From UBA1479 sp964012715 (GTDB lineage Bacteria > Pseudomonadota > Alphaproteobacteria > Rhodospirillales > Casp-alpha2), in contig CAXGUG010000144.1 of the NCBI GenBank assembly GCA_964012715.1, forward strand, positions 1-5,083: a stretch of 5,083 bases of DNA. Reading direction: 5' to 3'. Of this stretch, positions 1 to 5,083 are shown one piece after another. A program made the position numbers and the translations under genes. Numbering within the stretch: the first letter of the stretch is position 1; each line of letters begins with the position of its first letter. A model generated the notes under the pieces. It worked only from the letters and a program-made list of their open reading frames with translations. It was not told the DNA's origin and searched no databases.

Positions 1-2235
1 TTTTTCCAACGCGGCCTGCATGAACGGGGTAAAGATCGGCCCCGCCACGGACGAGCCGGTTTCCCGCCGCCCCAGGGTTTCCGGGCTGTCGTAGCCGACA
101 AACACGCCAACCGCCAAATCGGGCGAAAACCCGATGAACCAAGCATCGCGGTTCTTGTTGGTCGTTCCGGTTTTACCAGCCAGGGTCTTTTTCACCGTGC
201 GCCCGATCGAGGCCCCGGTACCGCGCTTGACCACGCCTTCGAGCATCGAAACCATCTGATAGGCACTGGCCGGGTCGGCGACCTGTTCGCGCGTGTCGGG
301 CACGGCGGGAACATGCTCGGTGCCGGTCCAGGCCCCGGTCCGGCAATGCGGGCAAGGCCGATCATCATGACGGAACACGGTCCGCCCCTTGCGATCCTGA
401 ATTCGGTCGATCAAGGACGGGATCACCCGCTTACCGCCGTTGACCAGCATGGCGTAGGCCGTAGTCAGACGCAGCAAGGTCGTCTCTCCCGCCCCCAATG
501 CCATCGACAAGGCACGCGGCAGATGATCGACGATGCCGAAGGCCTCGACGTAATGGCAGACTTTTTCCATCCCGACGGTCTGGGCCAGACGCACGGTCAT
601 CAAGTTGCGCGATTTTTCGATCCCCAGACGCATGGTCGAGGGGCCGTAGAATTTGTTGGTGTAGTTGCCGGGCCGCCATTTCGGCAGGCCAGGCCCCTGA
701 TCGACGACGAAGGGCGCATCTAGAATGCGCGTCGACGGCGTAAAGCCGGAATCCAACGCCGCCAGATAGACGAACGGTTTGACCGCCGAACCGGGCTGAC
801 GCCAGGCTTGGGTCACGCGGTTGAACTGATTTATCTGGAACGAATAGCCGCCGACCATGGCCAGGATACGCCCGGTATGCGGGTCCATGGCGACGATCGC
901 GCCTTGCACCTCGGGCAATTGGCGCAAGGCATAGGTGTTTTGCGGCAGAGGTTTGCCGTCTTCGTCCTCGGTCTCGGGGCTGACGGCGATGATGTCGCCG
1001 GGAACCACGACGTCGGCCGGGCGCTTGGGCCGCGGGGCCCAGGTATCGTCATCGACCCGCCGCCGCGCCCAGGTCATCATCGACATCGGCAGCACGCCAA
1101 CCGTACCGTCGGCCAGGCCAATATGCGCGACCGCACCGTCGACCGCCGTGACGACGGCGATCTTATGGTGCTCCAACCCCTTCGGCACGTTGAAGGTCGT
1201 CAGGATCGACCGCCATTCCGGCGCGCCTCCGAAGCTGACGCCGTCCGGCACGCGCCCCAGCGGCCCGCGCCAGGCGCGCACGCGACGATCGAAGCTTTCC
1301 AGCCCGTCACGCAGTGATTTCTCGGCAATCTGCTGCAAACGCGGATCCAAGGTCGTCCGCACCGACAGCCCACCGTTGTACAACTGATCCTCGCCGTACT
1401 GATCCAAAAGCTCGCGGCGCACTTCCTCAGCGAAGTAATCGGCCTGGATGTAATCGGTATCGACCTGTTGCGCCACACGCAGCGGCTCGGTCCAGGCGCG
1501 CTTGGCTTCATCGTCAGTGATATGGCCGTCTTCCAGCATGCGGTTGATGACCCAATCGCGACGCGCCTGGGCGGCCTGCAGTTTGCGGATCGGATGATAA
1601 TTGTTCGGCGCTTTCGGCAGCGCGCCCAGATAGGCGGCTTCGGCGACGGTCAATTCATCCATCGATTTGTTGAAATAATTCAGCGCCGCCGCGGCCACGC
1701 CGTAAGAACCCCAGCCCAGATAAATTTCGTTCAGATAGAGTTCGAGAATACGATCTTTGGAGAACGCGCGTTCGATCCGGAAGGCCAAGATCGCTTCCTT
1801 GATCTTGCGCTCGTACGAGACGTCGTTGGTCAGCAGGAAGTTCTTGGCGACCTGTTGGGTGATGGTCGATGCGCCGACCGGCCGGCGGTTCGAGCCGATA
1901 TTCTTGACGTTACGCAACGCCGCTGCGACCACACCCGGAATATCGATCCCCGGATGCTGGTAAAACGTCTTGTCCTCGGCGGACAGGAAAGCATTGATCA
2001 CCCGTTTGGGGATCGCCTCGATCGGCACGAAGACCCGTTTTTCCCGGGCGAATTCAGCCAGCAGACGCCCGTCGCCCGCATGGACGCGGGTCATCACCGG
2101 CGGCTCGTAGTTCGCTAATTGGCGGTAGTCCGGCAGGTCCTGACCATAGATGTACAGCACGTACAACACGGCCGCCCCACCGACGACGGTGCCGATAACG
2201 ATTAGTCCGACGATGGCCGAAAACAGGCGAAACAT
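1..2235 (-). CDS. mrcA: Penicillin-binding protein 1A, bifunctional peptidoglycan synthase (C-terminus cut by window edge)
   Basis: This class A PBP polymerises lipid II into glycan strands and cross-links the stem peptides on the periplasmic face of the inner membrane. 745 codons are visible in one open frame and the stop lies beyond base 1. Residues about 5-30 form a single membrane anchor. The GT51 glycosyltransferase domain follows: E87-D88 with F91 and H94 (the EDxxFxxHxG motif with the catalytic Glu), G121-ASTITQQ-128, and E165 in ILELYLNEIYLG. Residues roughly 310-440 match the OB-like insert typical of PBP1A. The transpeptidase domain starts near 443, with S483-A-V-K486 (nucleophile Ser483), S542-R-N544 and K688-T-G690. 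The start is fixed because a TAA stop sits in frame directly before ATG 2235. No convincing Shine-Dalgarno precedes it. An unusual C628-P-H-C631 pair lies between the SRN and KTG motifs. Family assignment is very secure. The choice of mrcA over other class A names rests on the OB insert and the context. Confidence 0.96.
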   Translation of the reverse strand, partial: MFRLFSAIVGLIVIGTVVGGAAVLYVLYIYGQDLPDYRQLANYEPPVMTRVHAGDGRLLAEFAREKRVFVPIEAIPKRVINAFLSAEDKTFYQHPGIDIPGVVAAALRNVKNIGSNRRPVGASTITQQVAKNFLLTNDVSYERKIKEAILAFRIERAFSKDRILELYLNEIYLGWGSYGVAAAALNYFNKSMDELTVAEAAYLGALPKAPNNYHPIRKLQAAQARRDWVINRMLEDGHITDDEAKRAWTEPLRVAQQVDTDYIQADYFAEEVRRELLDQYGEDQLYNGGLSVRTTLDPRLQQIAEKSLRDGLESFDRRVRAWRGPLGRVPDGVSFGGAPEWRSILTTFNVPKGLEHHKIAVVTAVDGAVAHIGLADGTVGVLPMSMMTWARRRVDDDTWAPRPKRPADVVVPGDIIAVSPETEDEDGKPLPQNTYALRQLPEVQGAIVAMDPHTGRILAMVGGYSFQINQFNRVTQAWRQPGSAVKPFVYLAALDSGFTPSTRILDAPFVVDQGPGLPKWRPGNYTNKFYGPSTMRLGIEKSRNLMTVRLAQTVGMEKVCHYVEAFGIVDHLPRALSMALGAGETTLLRLTTAYAMLVNGGKRVIPSLIDRIQDRKGRTVFRHDDRPCPHCRTGAWTGTEHVPAVPDTREQVADPASAYQMVSMLEGVVKRGTGASIGRTVKKTLAGKTGTTNKNRDAWFIGFSPDLAVGVFVGYDSPETLGRRETGSSVAGPIFTPFMQAALEK

Positions 2236-2274
2236 TTAACTGGCTTTATTCCCGTTGTCGGACGCGTGCCCGCG

Positions 2275-2302
2275 AAAAGCCCGCCGGACAGGCTGGGCGG
2301 GC
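2275..2302 (-). terminator. Probable intrinsic terminator after the amidase gene
   Basis: Read on the minus strand, a perfect 7-bp stem GCCCGCC/GGCGGGC (2302-2296 with 2285-2279) closes a 10-nt loop and is followed at once by TTTT (2278-2275). It lies 58 bases after the amidase stop and 40 bases before the mrcA start. The U-tract is short, so termination may be partial. On the plus strand no T-run follows, so it would act only in the amidase-to-mrcA direction. A stabilising mRNA hairpin is an alternative reading. Confidence 0.5.
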
Positions 2303-2308
2303 CGGAGC

Positions 2309-2337
2309 ATCCTACAATTCCAAGGGTTTATGAACAA
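2309..2337 (-). promoter_or_regulatory. Weak candidate sigma-70 promoter for mrcA
   Basis: On the minus strand TTGTTC (2337-2332) and TAGGAT (2314-2309) are separated by exactly 17 bases. The -10 matches consensus at 4 of 6 positions and the -35 at 3 of 6. The predicted start, near 2302, would fall at the first base of the GC hairpin at 2275-2302. A transcript from here would therefore carry that hairpin at its 5' end. The box scores are low enough that chance is a real possibility. Confidence 0.22.
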
Positions 2338-2359
2338 AATATGGCGACCGTACCTAAAA

Positions 2360-3787
2360 TTAATGCGCGCGCACGTTGGCTTGCTCAACCGCGCCGAAAT
2401 AACGGTCGATGGAGGAGACGATGGCGGCGGCCAGTTGGCGGCGGTAGGCCTTGCTGGTCAGACGGCGTTCATCGTCGCTGTTTGAAAGGAACCCCGTTTC
2501 CAAAAGCACGGACGGCAGGTCCGGCGCTTTCAACACGGCGAACCCGGCGAACCGGTGCGGTCGGGGTAGAACCTCGGTCTTGTTGCCCAGCTCGCTGACC
2601 AGCATCCCGGCGAAGCGGGCCGATTGGTTCATCGACTCGCGCTGCGCCAGATCGATCAGAATATTGGCCACGTCGGCGTTTTCATGGGTCAGGTCCATCC
2701 CGGCGATCAGGTCGGCCTTGTTTTCCCGCTCGGCCAGTTCCGCCGCTTCCTTATCCGATGCCTTCTCGGACAAGGTATAGACCGACGGCCCAGACACCTT
2801 GCTGTTGCGGATGGAATCCGCATGGATCGAGATAAATAGATCAGCCCCTTTCTTGCGGGCTATGGCGGTGCGGTCACGCAGGCGGATGAAGACATCCCGG
2901 TCGCGGGTCATTTCAGCCCGATAGCGACCGGTCGCCAGCAATTGGCGGCGAACCTCACGGCCCAAGGCCAGGACGATGTGTTTTTCGTAGATGCCGTGGC
3001 GGCTTTGCGCACCAGGATCGACACCGCCGTGCCCCGGATCGATCACCACCAGGGGACGCGCCGCCATCGGGCGGGCACCGGGCCTGCGCGGCGGCATCGG
3101 CAGATAACTTGCGACGTCCTTGGCGGCGGGCGGCTGTGCCGCATTGGCCGGCGGGATCAAGACCGAGGCCGCCCGGCGCGCCACGGCTTCAGCGCGATTG
3201 GACGAAACGGCGGGAGCTTGCGCGACCGCGCCGCGCGGTCGCAGGCCAGCATACTCGCGGGGCGGCATGGCCACGGATGCCGCGAAGACGCTCGGCGTCG
3301 TCCGCGCCGTTTCAACCACCAATTCATAGGCTGATCCGGCGGCACCCGGCGTGACATAGGCGTCCGCGACTTGCACCGGATGGACGAATTCGAACACGAT
3401 CCGCGAATTGCCCGGGCGGAACAGACCATAACGCAAACTGGAAAAAACGCCCTGTTTCGATGGCAGTGGCCGCTGCGGCAGACGCCAGCCCACTTCCGGC
3501 AGATCGACCACCACGCGATACGGATTATTCAGCGTAAACAGCCGGAACGCGACCCGACGGTCGAGATGCAGGGCGAATCGCGCCCGATCCGCCGAAATCC
3601 CGGTTTGCAGGTTGGTCACCACGGCATCGGCGGCGCGCGCACCGGGCACCCCCGACAGCAACAGCGCTAACGCACTGAATACCAAGGCATAAAGGGGCAT
3701 TCGCCAATTCACGCGCGCAAGCAAGGACGACACGCCTCGGGCGGCGCGATCCTGCATCTTGTCATCGCTGATTCGGTTAGCCGTCAT
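2360..3787 (-). CDS. amiC: AMIN-domain N-acetylmuramoyl-L-alanine amidase (AmiC-type), secreted
   Basis: This 475-residue periplasmic zinc amidase cleaves the bond between N-acetylmuramic acid and L-alanine, splitting septal peptidoglycan for daughter-cell separation. Residues 1-29 form a long basic N-region, 30-49 a hydrophobic stretch, and cleavage is likely after A50-R-A52. An AMIN domain (about 55-160) targets peptidoglycan or the septum in this family. A Pro/Ala-rich linker (about 161-243) leads to the Amidase_3 domain. Zinc ligands are H253 in DPGHGG, E268 in IYEK and H322 in SIHAD, and the catalytic Glu is E430 in LLETGF. Residues about 341-390, with the AELAEREN segment, match the inserted regulatory helix of AmiB/AmiC-type enzymes. 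That implies autoinhibition relieved by a LytM-type activator such as EnvC or NlpD, which is not in the window. TAA lies in frame four codons upstream of ATG 3787. M11 or M30 could instead be the true start, since no site has a good Shine-Dalgarno. mrcA follows 124 bases downstream on the same strand. Confidence 0.95.
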   Translation of the reverse strand: MTANRISDDKMQDRAARGVSSLLARVNWRMPLYALVFSALALLLSGVPGARAADAVVTNLQTGISADRARFALHLDRRVAFRLFTLNNPYRVVVDLPEVGWRLPQRPLPSKQGVFSSLRYGLFRPGNSRIVFEFVHPVQVADAYVTPGAAGSAYELVVETARTTPSVFAASVAMPPREYAGLRPRGAVAQAPAVSSNRAEAVARRAASVLIPPANAAQPPAAKDVASYLPMPPRRPGARPMAARPLVVIDPGHGGVDPGAQSRHGIYEKHIVLALGREVRRQLLATGRYRAEMTRDRDVFIRLRDRTAIARKKGADLFISIHADSIRNSKVSGPSVYTLSEKASDKEAAELAERENKADLIAGMDLTHENADVANILIDLAQRESMNQSARFAGMLVSELGNKTEVLPRPHRFAGFAVLKAPDLPSVLLETGFLSNSDDERRLTSKAYRRQLAAAIVSSIDRYFGAVEQANVRAH

Positions 3788-3903
3788 ATTCCAGGCATTT
3801 TAGGGTAATCCTTTGATTCCGTCCGCTTTTTTCTCACACCGTCGGGTTTCCGCGATTTTTCGCAGGTTCGCGACGACCGAACGACCGCAGCGCACAAACA
3901 GCG
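3788..3903. other. Divergent intergenic stretch between amidase gene and rne promoter
   Basis: This stretch has no credible gene on either strand. It holds the possible amidase -10 (3797-3802), a run of six T at 3827-3832, and a small inverted repeat GTTCG/CGAAC (3866-3870 and 3878-3882, 7-base loop) that could be a hairpin or an operator half-site pair. I cannot assign a protein to it. Amidase control elements most likely lie here. Confidence 0.4.
3797..3802 (-). promoter_or_regulatory. Possible -10 element close to the amidase start
   Basis: TAAAAT on the minus strand matches the sigma-70 -10 consensus at 5 of 6 positions but has no recognisable -35 at 16-18 bases. A transcript from it would begin only a few bases before ATG 3787, making the mRNA nearly leaderless or pointing to a start at M11 (3757). 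The evidence is weak, but this is the best promoter-like element I see on this side of the divergent region. Confidence 0.2.
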
Positions 3904-3932
3904 TTGTGGAACGGACGGTCTGTGGCTATGTT
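3904..3932 (+). promoter_or_regulatory. Candidate sigma-70 promoter for rne
   Basis: TTGTGG (3904-3909) and TATGTT (3927-3932) are spaced by 17 bases. The -10 matches consensus at 4 of 6 positions and the -35 at 3 of 6, with TTG kept. Transcription would begin near 3939 and give a leader of about 350 nt, close to the long leader known for rne in E. coli. It is the best-spaced pair I found by eye upstream of rne, but it is not near consensus. Confidence 0.38.
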
Positions 3933-4087
3933 AGGGGCGAAGAATTCCACCGGCCCACGTCCCGCAGATTTTGGATGGATGGCGGGCTAGGAATGGCTCT
4001 GACGAAACCGGAACCGCATTGGCGCGGGAAGCCCCCAGCCAAGGCGACGTCGAGGTGACAACCGCCGGAGCCCGCAAGTGTCCAAAC

Positions 4088-4101
4088 GAGGGATCCCCCT
4101 C
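4088..4101 (+). other. Small hairpin GAGGG-ATCC-CCCTC in rne leader
   Basis: A 5-bp perfect stem (4088-4092 with 4097-4101) closes the 4-base loop ATCC. It ends directly before the AAGGA at 4102-4106 that serves as a Shine-Dalgarno for the upstream ORF. It lacks a T-run, so it is not a terminator. It may set access to that ribosome site. Confidence 0.4.
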
Positions 4102-4112
4102 AAGGAATATTG

Positions 4113-4379
4113 ATGATGCTGGTAACAGCCGTGCAGACACCGGGAAGAATTGAGGCGTTTTCCAATTCGAACGCCCGGGTGCCTGCGCGCGCGGCCAGCT
4201 TAACACCCCAGAGAAGTGCCCTGCGGCGGATCGAATTCCTGCCGGCACCGGCGAACACACGCGCCGCCGGGCACTGGAGAATACATTTTTATGTCAACCT
4301 CAAGAATGCTCATCGATGCATCGCACCCGGAAGAGACCCGGGTGGTGATTGCAAACGGCAACCGCCTGGAAGAATTTGA
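4113..4379 (+). CDS. Possible upstream ORF overlapping the rne start (88 codons, no known family)
   Basis: An ATG at 4113 (with TTG 4110 and ATG 4116 as in-frame alternatives) follows AAGGA (4102-4106) by 6 bases, which is ideal spacing. The frame stays open for 88 codons to TGA 4377-4379, ending 89 bases inside rne in another frame. The predicted peptide starts MMLVTAVQTPGR, is rich in Arg, Ala and Pro, and resembles nothing I know. It has no signal peptide or membrane segment. Its last third is forced by rne coding sequence, so length alone is weak evidence in GC-rich DNA. It may be a translated leader that controls rne, or simply chance. No function is proposed. Confidence 0.2.
   Translation: MMLVTAVQTPGRIEAFSNSNARVPARAASLTPQRSALRRIEFLPAPANTRAAGHWRIHFYVNLKNAHRCIAPGRDPGGDCKRQPPGRI
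4138..4181 (+). other. Nested hairpin in rne leader
   Basis: The inner stem GGCGTT/AACGCC (4154-4159 with 4170-4175) is a perfect 6-bp stem around an A/T-rich 10-base loop. An outer pairing CACCGG with CCGGGTG (4138-4143 with 4175-4181, one bulged G) can extend it if one inner pair is given up. The unpaired A/U-rich segments are the kind of single-stranded site RNase E tends to cleave; that role is inferred. Confidence 0.4.
4215..4275 (+). other. Long bulged stem-loop abutting the rne ribosome binding site
   Basis: AGTGCC (4215-4220) pairs with GGCACT (4270-4275), and CGGCGG (4224-4229) pairs with CCGCCG (4264-4269). Together they give 12 GC-rich pairs with a 3-base bulge CTG on the left side. 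The apical region holds a second small hairpin GCCG-GCAC-CGGC (4241-4252). The outer stem ends one base before GGAGA (4276-4280), so the folded form would crowd the ribosome landing site for rne. This is the strongest inverted repeat in the window. Confidence 0.65.
4276..4280 (+). promoter_or_regulatory. Ribosome binding site of rne
   Basis: GGAGA stands 10 bases before ATG 4291, a slightly long spacing, with an A/T-rich spacer ending in a run of five T. It supports 4291 over the in-frame ATG at 4306, which has no Shine-Dalgarno. It directly follows the stem at 4215-4275. Confidence 0.65.
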
Positions 4380-5083
4380 CGTCGAGTCCGAATCTCGGAA
4401 GCAATTAAAAGGTAATATCTATCTGGCCAAGGTGACGCGGGTCGAACCGTCGCTTCAGGCCTGCTTCGTGGACTACGGCGGAAATCGCCACGGTTTCCTG
4501 GCCTTCAGTGAAATTCACCCTGACTATTACCAGATTCCGGTCGCCGACCGCGAAGCGCTGGTCGCCGAACATCAGGAAGAAGAAGCCAAAGTCGGCGACG
4601 AAGGCGACGACGAAAGCGGCGAAGGCGTCGAAGTTCTCGGCGGCGAGGACGAGGAAATTCCCGTCCGCCGCCCGGTCAACCTGCGCCGTCAGTACAAGAT
4701 CCAGGAAGTCATCAAGCGCCGCCAGATCCTGCTGGTTCAGGTGGTCAAGGAAGAGCGTGGCAACAAGGGTGCCGCGCTGACGACCTATCTGTCCCTGGCC
4801 GGTCGCTATTGCGTATTGATGCCCAACACCGCGCGCGGCGGCGGCATCTCCCGCAAGATCGCTCAATCCAGCGACCGCAAGAAGCTGAAGCAGATCCTAG
4901 GCGAACTGGATATCCCGCAGGGCATGGCGGTGATCGTGCGCACGGCCGGGTCCAAGCGGACCAAGGCCGAAATTCGGCGCGACTACGACTACCTGATGCG
5001 GCTGTGGAGCGAGGTCCGTGAAAAGACCCTGAAGTCCATTGCCCCGTCCCTGGTCCACGAGGAAGGCGACATCGTCAAACGCG
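4291..5083 (+). CDS. rne: Ribonuclease E, N-terminal part (C-terminus cut by window edge)
   Basis: RNase E is the endoribonuclease that starts mRNA decay and processes rRNA and tRNA precursors at A/U-rich single-stranded sites, usually as the degradosome scaffold. 264 codons are visible. The opening RMLIDA followed by a strand ending NRLEEFDVE is the typical RNase H-like start of the RNase E/G family. The S1 RNA-binding domain spans about 37-165, with GNIYLAKVTRVEPSLQACFV and the conserved RGNKGAALTTYLSLAG. It is interrupted by a strongly acidic insert at about 93-123. The 5'-sensor region follows: GGGISRKI near 183-190 and V216-R217-T218-A-G, whose Arg and Thr align with the E. coli residues that bind the 5' monophosphate. 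The DNase I-like catalytic domain, zinc-link cysteines and degradosome tail lie past the window. RNase G is less likely given the insert and the long leader. ATG 4291 is chosen for its GGAGA site. Confidence 0.96.
   Translation, partial: MSTSRMLIDASHPEETRVVIANGNRLEEFDVESESRKQLKGNIYLAKVTRVEPSLQACFVDYGGNRHGFLAFSEIHPDYYQIPVADREALVAEHQEEEAKVGDEGDDESGEGVEVLGGEDEEIPVRRPVNLRRQYKIQEVIKRRQILLVQVVKEERGNKGAALTTYLSLAGRYCVLMPNTARGGGISRKIAQSSDRKKLKQILGELDIPQGMAVIVRTAGSKRTKAEIRRDYDYLMRLWSEVREKTLKSIAPSLVHEEGDIVKR

Larger units (their letters stand above)
3939..4290 (+). promoter_or_regulatory. Long structured 5' leader of rne mRNA
   Basis: About 350 bases between the candidate promoter and the rne ATG contain no convincing conserved protein gene but several inverted repeats: TTGGC/GCCAA at 4019-4023 and 4038-4042, GAGGG/CCCTC at 4088-4101, a nested hairpin at 4138-4181, and a long bulged stem at 4215-4275. 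In E. coli, RNase E represses its own synthesis by acting on a long structured rne leader. The same role here is inferred from position and structure only. I recognise no named riboswitch class in it. The 5' end depends on the promoter call. Confidence 0.5.

Noticed and set aside
1468..2118. 216-codon open frame on the plus strand, with others at 313-723, 808-1317 and 935-1387
   Set aside because: All lie antisense to mrcA, whose catalytic motifs are intact. The products are Arg/His/Gly-rich with no domain signal, as expected for shadow frames in GC-rich coding DNA.
3852..3863. GCGATTTTTCGC as a terminator hairpin
   Set aside because: It has only a 4-bp stem with a T-only loop and no T-run after the stem on either strand, so it is too weak to call.
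4026..4044. GGAAG followed by AGCCAAGGC, resembling the conserved loop of bacterial SRP (4.5S) RNA
   Set aside because: The partner strand with GTCAGG is missing, the two pieces are wrongly spaced, and no flanking hairpin arms match. This is a chance likeness.
4045..4052. Palindrome CGACGTCG
   Set aside because: An 8-base palindrome is expected by chance at this length and composition, and no second copy was found near it to suggest an operator.
3960..4080. Possible cobalamin or other riboswitch in the rne leader
   Set aside because: I looked for the B12 box, TPP, FMN, glycine, SAM/SAH and cyclic-di-GMP core motifs and found none in the correct order. rne is also not a typical target of these.
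3931..4260. 109-codon open frame on the minus strand across the rne leader, plus plus-strand frames at 3813-4058 and 3971-4153
   Set aside because: There is no Shine-Dalgarno, no domain and no membrane or signal pattern, and they overlap the structured leader. They are best explained as chance open frames.
4405..4866. 153-codon open frame on the minus strand inside rne
   Set aside because: It is the antisense shadow of the acidic S1 region, and its Phe/Val/Leu-rich product is the mirror of Glu/Asp/Lys codons. It has no start signal of note.

Overview
The window reads as a stretch of GC-rich alphaproteobacterial chromosome, probably Rhodospirillales-like. The basis is the strong G/C bias at third codon positions, the RNase E N-terminus with an acidic insert in its S1 domain, and a gene order (rne divergent from an AMIN-type amidase, followed by a class A PBP of the PBP1A type) that I recall as common in Alphaproteobacteria. 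The genus cannot be named from the sequence alone. There are no mobile elements, CRISPR arrays, tRNAs or rRNAs.

Layout. Bases 1-2235 (minus strand) hold most of mrcA, a bifunctional peptidoglycan glycosyltransferase/transpeptidase that runs off the left edge. Bases 2236-2359 are a short spacer with a likely intrinsic terminator on the minus strand and a weak candidate promoter. Bases 2360-3787 (minus) hold a complete, secreted, zinc-dependent N-acetylmuramoyl-L-alanine amidase with an N-terminal AMIN domain. Bases 3788-4290 are a 503-base divergent intergenic region. Its right two thirds look like a long structured mRNA leader for rne: a candidate promoter at 3904-3932, several hairpins, and a small upstream reading frame that overlaps the rne start. 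Bases 4291-5083 (plus) hold the N-terminal 264 codons of rne (ribonuclease E), which runs off the right edge.

How the genes relate. PBP1A builds septal and side-wall peptidoglycan. The amidase cuts the peptide stem from the glycan, mainly at the division site. The two are co-oriented and probably belong to one cell-wall locus, although the hairpin between them suggests their transcription is at least partly separated. RNase E faces the other way and is functionally unrelated. Its long structured leader fits the known theme that RNase E limits its own synthesis through its 5' UTR.

The three protein genes are well-known families. I do not see a new multi-gene system here. The part most worth a second look is the rne leader: a 12-bp bulged stem-loop ending directly at the ribosome binding site, plus an overlapping upstream ORF with a better Shine-Dalgarno sequence than rne itself.
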